DNA of 64,000 nucleotides. Source: Luscinia megarhynchos. Taxonomy: Eukaryota > Chordata > Aves > Passeriformes > Turdidae. A model generated the notes under the pieces. The model had not been told where the DNA came from. It was given only the letters and a program-made list of their open reading frames with translations, and searched no databases. Below are positions 1 to 11,500 of this stretch, in pieces (within the stretch, counting starts at the first letter, position 1; each line of letters starts with the position of its first letter). Location: the NCBI GenBank assembly GCA_034336665.1, contig CM067592.1:44607761-44671760 (forward strand). The letters are read 5' to 3'. The translations under genes and the position numbers were made by a program.

Positions 1-563
1 AATGCAGTGTTTGGTGAGTTTTCAGGTAATGTGTTGTGCTGTACAGTTTTTTCTAGCTTGTCAACTGAAAGAACAAGCTGAAAGGTACAGTACAGCTGGC
101 TAAGTTATAAATTCTTTATTTTGAATAATTGTATGTGACACTTATTGTAATATTTGAACTACTGAGTACACGGATTAGCATAATAAAAGCCATGGGTCAG
201 TTGATTACTTAGTTAAAGGATGTTGCCAAATTTATTTTAACTGACTAGACAAAATGTTTTTATGATCAAAAGTTATCTGTTGTAGTAAGCAGTGGTGATC
301 AGTAGAGCAGATTTGAGGAACAGGATTTTTTGGGTTGGTTTCTTTTATCTACATAGGGCCATTCTTTGTTCCTTCAGAGTGACTTTTCCTAAAAATGATT
401 TGCACATGGAGACATTTAGAAGCTTAAGCTCTCTAACACCAAGAGGGTCTGGGATCTTAATTCCTGCATTTCAGATGATTGCATTTCATACTTTTTTGCT
501 GTGATAATAACTGGATTTTCTTTCATTTACCTTTTTTTCTCTAATATATAAATTATGTTCTAG

Positions 564-606
564 ACACAAGGACTCAGATTGATTACAGGATTCAAAAGAG
601 GAAGAG
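564..606 (+). other. PCGF3: Candidate 43-nt 5' untranslated exon of PCGF3
   Basis: A T/C-rich run and then TTCTAG stand before 564, and GAAGAG is followed by the strong donor GTAAGG at 607. The segment has no ATG, which suits an untranslated exon. Nothing besides the splice-site grammar and the position upstream of PCGF3 supports it. Such combinations also arise by chance in a 28-kb intron. Confidence 0.3.
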
Positions 607-3600
607 GTAAGGGAATTTTTTATGTGCTATGTAAGTACCTAATCATGCACGGTGCTGAAAGTATATATGTCCCTGTTTCTGCATCCAGGTATTTGCATTT
701 CAGAGCACAACTTCTGTTAAATCTGTATCTGTTAAAGATACTTCTAATAGCATTTAATGACTTAAAGAATGTGCTGACACACTGTATTCAAACTCATCTT
801 CTTAACGCTTGAAATGGTTTTCCTTCCATCTTTGAGTTGTTCCCTTCCTCTGAGGTCCACACTCCAGTGCAGTGTTTGCCTGATTGCTTCTGTCTGTACT
901 TAGGAAAGACCTGCAGCTGCAGTGCTATAACAAGAGATTAATCTTTCTTGCTTTAGCATTGTACTAGTTGTTTTTTTACTGTCTGGTTTTTAAGCTTTAC
1001 TGAACCTTTTTTAGGAAAAAGTAAGCACAACCGGTTAAATGCTCACTTAAAATTTCTTACTGGCATGTGCAGGTTGTTCTTGCCATATGCAAAGAACATG
1101 GAAAAGTTCTTTGGTGTGGTAAGTGTAGTAAAAAATTATACTATTGAGTGGAATCCATGGTCTTAGAGATAAGCATTTACCTTTTATAGTAACAATTGCA
1201 TGGATTTGTTTAATTTGTTGAATGAAATAAGTAATTAAACTATCTTTTCCTGTAGCAGTTTCCTTAAACTAATTGCAAACTTGCATCTTAAATTAATTTA
1301 TGTTTTAAGATCATGCTTTTTTAATTGGTTTGCCATAAGATGATAATTACTTCACAGATATTTAGTTCAAATATTGGTAAAGGAAAATTCTCTGATTTAT
1401 GCTTATACTGTTCTCAGACAAATTGCAGATACCCAACATTTTTCTGTTTTCCCTTGAAAAATCCATATCGGCCTTTTCAGCGATTGAAATACTGTGGTAA
1501 TAAAATATTTTACCAAAAGTTTCAGTGTAACTATTATTGAGTAGGAGGAGTTTAATTGAAATGTTTTTTAATAAAATGTATACTTGTTAATATTAGTGTT
1601 AGAGTTGGTCTCACCAGAGTAAGTAATTTATTTGCACACCAATTTATTAATTTTTTGTTGTACTTCCCTTTCTTGATTGATAAGAATGAGATAGAAATCC
1701 CTCCCAAGAACAGGTTATTCTGCATAAATTTCAGAAGACTTGTGTTTATATTAGTAGAATACTTCATTTGTCATTCTCTGACCATTGGTGACAGGAGAAG
1801 TAGCCTAGACTTGAATAGACTTGCATCTGATGTATTGTAGATGGCACCACACCAGGTGAAAAGGACTTTGGGTGGAACAGTTTTCTTCACTTCAACTTGC
1901 TCGTGATATTCTTTTGAGTTTTGATAAAAGTCACCATTGGCAGTCTGCACACTGATCTATGTGGTGTTAAGTGAATCTTGGCACTTTCAAGTTTCATTTT
2001 ACTGTCTTGGAAATACAAAGGTGTTAAAAATACCGTATTAGTTGCAGTCATTTTAAATGTAACATTTTAGGGATAATCTTTAGATAGTGCCACTGGAAGT
2101 TGTTCATCTAAATTTGTTTGCTCTAATTTCTAGCAGTTTTCAAATTATGTAAGGTTATTTTGTCCGGACAATAGTAGCTCTTGGGTTGTGTGATTATGGT
2201 TTTGTAACTAAAAATGGCTTGAATTTGGACAAAGTTTTGCTGACATAGGGAGGATAATATTTTGTTTTGTTTCCCATTAGTTTTGATTTTTCTTTTTTTT
2301 TTTTTTAAACAAAGATGTATTTTACCTTGGCCTTTTTTCTAATTTATTGAATTTGTCAATGCTATGGATTGAAAATAATTGTAGTACTAATTCTTTACAT
2401 AAGCTATTCTGTGATCAGATGTGTTAATCGATTATGGTCTTCAAATGAAATATTTTTGCTGCTTCCCTTAGGGAAGAGAAAGTACATCCTGTCCCCATTC
2501 TTCAGTTCCTCTCTCCATCACTCCACCAAATGGGTAAAATTACTTTCATAGTGGAACTTGATGTACACTTTCAAAGCTAGTGCTCTGTCAGAGCATTTGT
2601 TCTCCAGTCACAAGCATTAGTTGCCAATGAATTGAATTTCTGGAGGTGTTTGGAAATTTTTAAAAAAATCTTTAGAATGGGAAATCTAGAGTGTAAGTAT
2701 GTGCAAAAAGTCTGGAGTCCTCTTCTGTAGCTTCCATTATTAGGCCTGATGTTGCCATTAGATATATTCACTGTAAGAGTGAAAACAAGGGGAAAATGGG
2801 CTGCTTTTGCTTCTCCCCCGGATTCCTTAGCCATTTATGGCTTCCCATAAGTAACCTTTTTTCCGGCTTACTCATCCATTATCACCATCTGCAGGGTTTG
2901 ACAATTTTAGCGTTCAAATGAAAAAAAAACAAATTCAGCTCTCTTCTCCCAACTTTAATCCAAAATCAAAGGAATGAATTTTTTTCTTTTTCCTCTGAAA
3001 TTACTAATTTCTAGTATAAAAAGATCTATGCATCTAAGGACAGAAAGCCTTTCAGATGCCCAGGATTTGCTTTGTGGAGGTTGCTGGGAGACATGGTCCT
3101 TTCTGACCTTGTCCGCCGAACTTTTACTGGTGCATGGATGTTGTGATGAATGTTGTGTTCTGAAGAATGGAGGGAGGCAAGTGTCAATGTGGGTGTCATC
3201 TATTAAAACACTATTACATTTTCAATAAAGTTGGTAAGTTAAGTTGCTTTGATTGTCTCTTTTGGCGTAGGTCAGTTACCAAAAGCAGGTCTTCATGACT
3301 TCGAGGTAAGGTCGAAATTCAAGCCTACATATTCTACTAACAGGCTGCAGTAGTTAATAACTTGCAGTGAAAGATTTTCTTTTCTTTTTACTGCATGTCT
3401 TCCATCCATCTATCATTTGAAATTTGTTGTAGGAAACAATAGGGTCTATGAAAGTGATTTTGCTTTAAGAAATTCCTGAGGGGATTTTAAAAGTGTATCT
3501 AGAATACAATTATTAAGATAAGTAGCAGATAGAGTGTTTATTTATTTACTTATTCCTTGCATGGACTGTCAGACTCTGTTTAAGATGAGCCTTTTCAGGG

Positions 3601-5304
3601 AATAGTTTATTTCTACAGTTTTTGAACAGTTTGTATCAATGTGCAGCTGAACAGTTTTGGGTGGTAATGGCTATCTCTTTGAATGTTAATTATCAGTTCT
3701 GTAAGTTCAGTGATGTTTCTAATGATGGATAGCATTTTATACAGACTGAGTAAAAGATAATTATAAAATATTGTAGCTCATCAATGACTTGCCTCTGCCT
3801 TCTTTGTAATTTGCTGCTTTCTGATCTTAAACTGTGGAATAGAAAAGTTTATCAGTGTATGAGAAAATCATTATGTCTGTGTGAAATGCTGTCATAATGC
3901 CTCACAACATAAAGGCCATTTTAGTAATTATTTTAGTCATTATTTGTCTGCTTTCATGCTAGTTTTCCACATCGGTGTTGTTACTTTGTTTCACCTGTCT
4001 GTTAGTGCTGGTTTTGTACTTGAAGTTGGCAGGGGCTAGCTGATTATTCGGTTTCTGTTCCAGCTTCTTTATTTTCAGTAACAGTTTCCATTACCTATGA
4101 AAGTTGACATCCATGTCTTGTTTTAAGGGATTCTGGGGAGTTTTGTGCAAAGATCTAAATGCAGAACATGCCTTCAACTCTTTTTAGGACTAAAAGCAAA
4201 CTATTCCGGAGACTGTGGAGTACCATTACCAGGATTGGATAGGGAAGAGTGGTTTAACTTCTGCACTGCCAAAGTATTTTCTATATTTCTGGTTGCAGAG
4301 AGACAGGCTTCTGTTTAGCAAAATGACTATAGGCAAGGCTAGAAAGGGAAACTTCTACTATCTGGATTATGTGAATCTTTTGTTAGTGTTGCAACAGGTG
4401 CTAAGGTGTTTATAAGAGAAGCTGGTAACTGCTTATTTTCTCTGGGATTCACTTAAGTAGCTGGTATTTGGCAATTTAGCAAGTGTTTCCTTGGCTACTC
4501 CTTCCTGATTGAACTGTAACTGGTAATGAACCAGAGGAAGGTGATACAGACTATCATTTTGACAGCTCTTAATAATGTATGCAGTTAAAATAGCACTTGA
4601 GAATTCTGTTTGTCAGGCGGGGTGGTGGATGTAGCTCTTCTTACCTCTGTCTTTTTTCCTGAAGTTTCTCCTTGCTCTTTGTCCATATGAAGCCTGTACT
4701 GCCATAAAGTTGCCTTCATCATTAATTTGTTATACTATCTGTTGAAATAAGCACCTGATGTGTAAGAAGGTTTTGCTTCTAGGTGGCCATCTCCAGCAAG
4801 GGGAGTGGACAGTTCCGATAAGTTGTTTCTAAAACTGCAGAAGTGAGTTTGTCTACGCTCCTGCACAAGTGAAACTAGCCTTCTGGTTAGATTTTATTGC
4901 CTTAGTAATTTAGACCTCTCAGCTCGTGCATACTGCCAAGCAAATTTTCTCCATTTTAAAGAAACCAGCAAATATCACGTCATGTCAGTGATTAGGTCAC
5001 AGCAAGGAATTCAGGTGTAAATGCTGAAGCATCTCTTGCTGTTGTTGTCCACTGTGCACAATGTTTTTCACTGGCACTAACAGACAAGGTAGTGGTGGTG
5101 TAATGGTGTCACTCTGCTTTTTGGTTGGAGTTTGAGGTACTATCTGTTAATATTGACTTGGATGCAATGCTTGGAACGATTGATACTCTGTGTTTGCTGT
5201 CAGGTTTTCTTGAACTGTGACACATTGTTAGATAATGCAATGGAAAAAAATCTTAACAGTTGAACTTTGGAAATCTTTTCTTTCTGCAACATTGAAAGTG
5301 AAAT

Positions 5305-5378
5305 ATAAAAAAATCCACAAACCAACCAACAACCTGAAACAAAACAATCAAAAAACTTCAAACCAAAACCTAGAAAAA
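5305..5378. repeat. A/C-rich low-complexity tract
   Basis: This is a run of A-rich words with interspersed CC and CAA (accaaccaac, caaaacaatc). It resembles other A/C tracts at about 15990-16035 and 48566-48645. No open frame or known element is seen. Confidence 0.7.
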
Positions 5379-6947
5379 CAGGAGAAATTTTGATAACTGC
5401 AGATATTTTTTCTGTGAAGTGTCATTTCATTGTGGAAGATAATGCATGTTTTTGTCTTGCTAGACATTTAACTTCTTCCTTTCATTCCTACATGCATGCA
5501 AAACACCAGATGTAATGATGACAAAGAAATGAAAATAAATAGAATGTGAGTTAAAGGTATCATTCTTCCTACAAGTATAAGTTTTCAAATGCTGTTATCC
5601 TGCTGAGAATATTTTGAACTGGAAAGTGGAGTAATCCTCATTGCTGAAGTCATTCAGACTGGGAAGTGTAGTAGTTGTTTTACATGAGCACACATAGCAA
5701 TGTAAGGAAATGTCAGTGATGCCAGGCTCATATATCTGTAATTATTTCATTAAGCCTGCCACAAGCATGAGTGGAATCTTTCCTTTGTGTAAAGGGATCA
5801 ATCCTAAATACAAACATAGTAAGACAAGTTCAGAACATATGAAATATGAGAGACGTGGCTGATGAAATCTAGTTATGAATGTCTTTGTGTTTTGGTAGAA
5901 GATACACTGAGATATCTATGCTGTCTGGTTCTAATGGATACCGCACCGAATTGCTGAGAAGTTCTAAAGGTTAAAAACACCTCTTAAGATGGCTGGGTTA
6001 GTAGTTTATGGCTGCTCTTTATGTTCCTATTTTGATTTAATATGGTGAAAGTGGTATGTTCATCATGTCAAAATAACCTTGGATCCTAAAAGCTAGAGTT
6101 TTACTGTATTGGAAGGATCTGGTTTCATGCTTATTGGATGAGTATGGGGGTCTTTTTTGCCCTGTCTTAATCATCCTTTGTTCAAAGTACTGTTTTTCAC
6201 TTTTCTTTTTATTACCTGTTGTCCGTTTCTTTCCTAATTCCTGTCAGCTATTCCTTCTTCCACTACAAGCCTACATATGTTTGTCACTCTAATGGCAGCT
6301 TTCCTGTTAGGCTGTTTACATTGAAGGCTGTTACTTGAGTGCAGTTTGCATTGGTACAAAGGGAGACACGGAGAGTTCTGCTAGGTTTTATTTGTCCAGG
6401 TTGCAGTTTTTTCCCTGCCTTTGTAAGATTGGTAAGTGCTTATTCATTGCCCTTGATTCTGCAGAGGACAGATGGGCCTAAAGGGTTTTTGTGCAGCTGC
6501 GGAATAGTGTCTCACAAACAGTTCTGTTGCTCAGTTGTGGGCTGATGGAAATGGCTTTTGGGCCCTCACTGCTGGCTGACTGTTGTCTTTCAAGGGAAGT
6601 TCATCGTGTGTCATGAGTGGTACCTGAATGAAAAAGATTTAACCAGAAGAAAGGTATGTGCAGTACAAGGCCTGTTGGGTTGACACTGAAGAAGGGTCTG
6701 CTAGAATAGGAGTGGATGCTGTTTTGTGGCAAGGGCACTCTTACTAATAAGTGATGATTTTTTCCTGGTATTTTTTTTGCTTGCAGTGATTGACAAGTGT
6801 TGCTTTATTCCAGCTATTAATGGGTTAATATGTCATTAAAATTATTTGCAGGTCTATTTGTTAAGGAAGGGAAGCTTTTATTAGTGTATTCTAACATGTA
6901 TTTAACAAGAAGAATCTTGCAGTCTTTGTAAATAACATGTAAAAGCC

Positions 6948-7080
6948 TCTTGTGGTTTAACTCCAGGCAGCAGCCAAGTAGATTCCTGTATTATCAGCAC
7001 TGTTCAGCACACATTCTAAATACAGCCCTGTACTAGCCACTGTGAAGAGAATTAGCCCTGCCCTATTCAAAACCAGCAGA
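6948..7080 (-). repeat. 3' LTR remnant with internal deletion
   Basis: The + strand left end shares the GTGGTTTAACTCCAG type terminus with the copy at 8238. After about 35 bases it jumps to sequence I recognise as the opposite (U3) end of the same LTR, ending near CAAAACCAGCAGA. Its middle is deleted. Confidence 0.6.
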
Positions 7081-8210
7081 TTCCACCCCTTGTTCTATAC
7101 CATTTATATTGTGCTCAGGTCCCACACTGTTCAATACAAGCTCATTAACCATCATTCTTCTTCCCACTCTTTGATAAGACCAACCCTGTAAAATGTTCAT
7201 AGTAAATCCTTTGAGTTCATTTAGGCCATGACTGGGGGCTCCATCTTTTATGGTAGTCACTCAGGAGAGGAGAGGAGATGTGTCACATGCCATTACTGGG
7301 CACCAAAGCCATATCAAATTGTGATTGTGCTGCTGTGCTTGGACTTCTTGGAAGGCTTCTCCTCTGTTGGTTTGTGTAGTCCCTGTTATATTTATTCCTA
7401 TAATATACAACTCAGATAATGGATTATAACAATTTAATGATATATCCATTATAATCTCTACACCTGATCCTTATGAACTCTCAGGGTGAACTCGTTTTCT
7501 TGTCCCCAGCCTGACTGCACAAAGGAGTTCCTGTTGGGAGTCCACATCATAGTCTTCCTGGGGCTGCAGGGACACAGCATGCTTCACCATCATTCATCTC
7601 CACCACAGGCTGCAAGGGACTCTCTACTTCCCCCACTCCTGTGTGGGGGCCCCACTACTGGGAAACAGTTGTCCTTGGACTTGTTCAGTGTGGGTCCTTG
7701 CCACGGGCTGCAGTTGTTCATAAACTGATCCAGTGAGGGTCCCCTGTGGAGTCACAGGTCCTGCCAGCAAACCTTCTCCAGCATGGGCTTCTTACAAGGT
7801 CATAGCCTCGTTAAAGCATCTGTCTGCTCATGTGCTAACATGGGCTGCAGGTGGATCACTCCGCTGCCATGGAGGTATTCACACATCACAGTCTCTTCAG
7901 CTCAACTTCAGACTGAAGTTCAGCCTGTCTGCACAGCAGCACTACCCTGGCCGTCTGCCAGCCCAGGCACATCGATGTGGTGTTACCAAAGTCTTCCCAG
8001 GCACAATTTAGTAAGGTGCAAAGCAGCGCAGCAGTACAGAAAGCAGTGAAAGCAAAAAGTGAGCACTAGGCTCTTAATACATGTCAGGAAAGCAAGCTCC
8101 ATGGCAAGCACAGGAGGCTGCTGCTTACCAGCTGAATAGTACTAACACCTGTATGTTCAGTCTAATATGTCCCAATGGAATCTGTCATTATCTTGACAGT
8201 GTGCCTCATG

Positions 8211-8233
8211 TGCCTCATGTCTGGTGCAAAAAA
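8211..8233 (-). other. Degenerate primer-binding-site-like segment next to the 5' LTR
   Basis: Immediately inside the LTR end at 8238, the - strand reads TTTTTTGCACCAGACATGAGG. This resembles a decayed tRNA primer-binding site. The + strand here also has a short duplication (tgcctcatg twice). The tRNA type is uncertain because of decay. Confidence 0.35.
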
Positions 8234-8237
8234 GGAC

Positions 8238-8545
8238 TGTCACAGTTTAACCAAGCCCTATGCAGCCACTCATCCACTCCCCTGGAGCAGGAGCGGGGAG
8301 AGAATCAGAAGGGCTTACTCTAAAAAAACTCATAGGCTTAGATAGTGACAGCAAAAGCTGTGTGCAGAAGCAGAGAAAACAAGAAAACAAATTCACCACT
8401 ACATGTGGGCAGTTGTTCAGCCATCTCCAGGAACAGGGCCCCATCACTTTCAGCTGACACTTGGGAAGACAAATGCCATCATGCCCTTTTTCCTCATTCT
8501 TCCCCCTACTTAATATACCAAATATGTTGTCACTTTGTCATTTGT
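8238..8545 (-). repeat. 5' LTR remnant of the deleted ERVL-type provirus
   Basis: It begins on the + strand with TGTCACAGTTTAACC, the reverse of an LTR 3' terminus, and runs to a TATA-like AT stretch near 8510-8530 before similarity fades. Being the right-hand copy of a minus-strand element, it is the 5' LTR. Most of U3 is missing. Confidence 0.65.
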
Positions 8546-11500
8546 TTTGAGAGAGGAAAAAATTGAAAATATTTTTAAAACCAAGTTTCAAGACTTCAAG
8601 TCAGGAATTCAGGTGAATGCTGGAAGAAATGGAGGACTGAACAGCTGTAGGTGGAAAGAAAAATAGCTTTTGTGGTCTGTTGGTTAAAATGCTACTGTAG
8701 TATTTAATATTAAATAAATAATGCAAACTATCAGGTTTGTTTTTACATTGTCAGACATGAGGATTGTGTCTGGGGTAAGAAAGCTGCAGCAGTAAGAGTT
8801 CAAAGGAGACTGAGTGTTGTATTATTGCTGCAATTTATATCTGAAAGAGCTGAGTGTCAGAATAATGGGAGAAGTGTATGAACAGAGTGCATCTTAGAGT
8901 CCTCCCAGGCTTTCAGGAACAAAAGAACAATTCTGCAAGGCTCCTTTATAATTTGAATTACATGATACATGGATAGCTAATTTTATGTAATTTACTGTCT
9001 GTACATTTGAATCCAGAAAGACTCCAGAATGCCTGCTAACCATTTACAGGTTATGGAGCAATTCTAGCAACATTTTCATGTTATTGTTATAGCAGCACAG
9101 AGGCAGATTGATAAAGTTGAAAGCTATAGTTACTTAATTTTTTTAACTGAAGGATAGGTAGTTTCTCAGGCCCTTTCAAATCTTAGTTTGGATTAATTAA
9201 CCATCAAGTGTTGCAATCTGGGCTTAATGTGCATGGGAATGTGAAAAAGTGATTGTTGGTAAAATGTGCCTTCAAGTGAATTGTAGCACCTTCCTACTTC
9301 TTACCAGCTGATAGCTTCTGGCCTCTCACTATGGATACCCATTTTAACAGCTACTCTTTTACTGGTCTGCCAGGGTATCTGGACCAGTGAGTGGAGTCAG
9401 GTGAATGAAAACCTGAATTTTAAGGGCCTTTTAATATATACCAAGAGGAATTGTCTTATGGCAATTATATGAAGATTCTTCCTCTCTTTTTCAGAAACAA
9501 TTGATAGAGAAAATTGTTTTTTTGATAGAGATCTGTGATAAAAGACTTAAAAATCCTAGCACTCAGGCTATCATACAGTTACCTACTGGTATACACATTT
9601 TTCTTGTCTTTGTTAATATGTGGTTGATTTCTGGGATTATAGAATTGCATTTAATTTTTTATGTAATTAGATGTGTTTATTGTATGATAAGGATTTTTGG
9701 ATGATGGAAGTTAAAACATACATGTGTAAGTGGAATGAGGAAGGTGAAGATCATCAAAGCTTAAAGATTTTGAGGACTTGATGGCACAGATCCATAAGGC
9801 TTCTTGCTTCTTCATGGTAAACCTTTCAAGCCATGGTTTTCTTGTCTGGATGGAGTCAGAGCAGTCAGTTCAAATGTACACTATCAGATTCAAATGACAA
9901 CTGAAAGTTATATTTGAGTTGTCCATCTGTTCTGCAGAGGTCTTCATAATGAAGATTACAGTCTGTTTCAGCTGTGGTTAAGACCTTAAATTACTTCTCT
10001 GTAGTGCGTGGATAATAAACATTCAAAAAGTGATGTAAAGTCAGGCAGTAAAATCTCACTGAAGATTTTTTTTTTTTTTCATGAGATTTGGGGCTAGTTT
10101 TGATCTGAGTTTTAATTACTGGAAGTCAAGGATCTCTTGCTCTCCTGGTCTGTGTGAAACGAAGTGCTTTTTAAATGACTTGTAGTTTACATTTCTAAAT
10201 TCTCAACAAGTAGGACGTTGGAATGTATTCTTCTAGTGTATGACAAATATCTCCATGTTTGTCAAGACTTGATCTGGGATAGCACTCAATAGTAGTCTTT
10301 TCTTCAAAATCGTCCTGCCTCTAGCAGTGATTTTGATTTCTGATAATGAGACAGATTTTATTTGGTGGTCATAGTGGTGTTCATTACAGAAAATAAGTTC
10401 CCTTCTCCAATAATGCTTTGCTTTTATAATATTTTGAGACTTTAGAAACTTTGACACTCTAAGACTGCTTCCCAGTTTTATCCATGCTTGTAAATGCATG
10501 TTGATTGGAAATGACCTCAGCACTAAAAAAGGAAATAGCAGAATGTAAAGAGTAATTTGAATGTAATTAAATCAGTGTTTCTTTGTCAGAAGCTGGAAAA
10601 TGTTTAGTAGGATAAAATCTTGCCAGACAGATGTTTTTATTCAAGCTGTCTTGCAGAGAATTTTATCTGTTGCTGCACAAATATTTTTCTGTGTCCTTGT
10701 ATTTGATGCTTTTTTCTTAGGACTGTGTCAGGACCTTGTCATGAGCATCTCATGTTCTGAACAACTAAGCATGTTTTACTTGGAAGAAGGGTATGGAAAG
10801 CACCTAAATTAAGAGTTTTGAAGGAAGTGGTTTCACAGACTGTGGAGCCAAGCTAGTGATGTTTTGCTGCCAAACAAATTTCGGTTTTCACCATGCGGTG
10901 CATCCTCTTTGCTTGAGCATTCTCAAGTTCTCCATTAACCTTCCTGTGATTAAGCGAATTTAGCAGTCTTGCAGAAGTCCATCCACAGATCTGAGTTATT
11001 CCCAAAGCATCTCTAAGCTTTGAAACAGCACTACCTGTATGGAAGATAGTGTTTTAATGTGATTATTGGGAGGTACTTTGAACAGTACAGTGGTGAAATT
11101 CTGAAGTTCTGTTAATCAAGACAAGCTAAATGTCAGTTAAGGAAATGTGTTTTCTAATGTAAACTGCAACAAAATATTTTTCTTGCAAGAAATTTTACTG
11201 ACAATGTAATTTATAAAAGCTTTTCTAAGCAAAGTAAATTGTATTTTAAATATATACCTTATTAGTCTGTATAGGACTTTGTGCACATACAGGTATTATG
11301 TAATGATAATACACAATAAACCACAAATACAGTAGTAAGTCCATTTGATTTTTAAAAATCTACCAAAATAAAAACAAATAATAACTGATATTTTAGAACT
11401 TTGAGACCATTAAAACACCTGTTCTAGTTGGATTATATTACAAATGCATGAAATTAGGTTTTCTGTTACCAAATGAATCATCTGCTTTGAGACAGTGTTT

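Larger units (their letters stand above)
1..6947 (+). other. Inferred 5' noncoding intron sequence of PCGF3, left part
   Basis: The sequence is AT-rich, with no conserved protein frame on either strand and no clear transposon. It holds the candidate untranslated exon at 564-606, further weaker exon-like segments at 3271-3305 and 6595-6653, and an A/C-rich tract at 5305-5378. The intron assignment rests on the downstream first coding exon beginning at an acceptor. No CpG-rich promoter of PCGF3 is seen here, so the promoter probably lies left of the window. Confidence 0.6.
6948..8545 (-). mobile_element. Deleted ERVL-type provirus (two damaged LTRs and short interior), antisense to PCGF3
   Basis: The left edge (6948-6982) and the sequence from 8238 both carry the same LTR-end motif, close to TGTNNNGTTTAACC, in direct orientation about 1.29 kb apart. 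The right copy, 8238 to about 8545, reads on the - strand as the R/U5 side of an LTR and lacks most of U3. The left copy, 6948 to about 7080, joins that end directly to the opposite LTR end, so its middle is lost. The roughly 1.16 kb between them (7081-8237) contains only short frames and no recognisable gag, pol or env. The family assignment comes from my recollection of a common passerine ERVL LTR, and no coding capacity remains. Confidence 0.7.
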
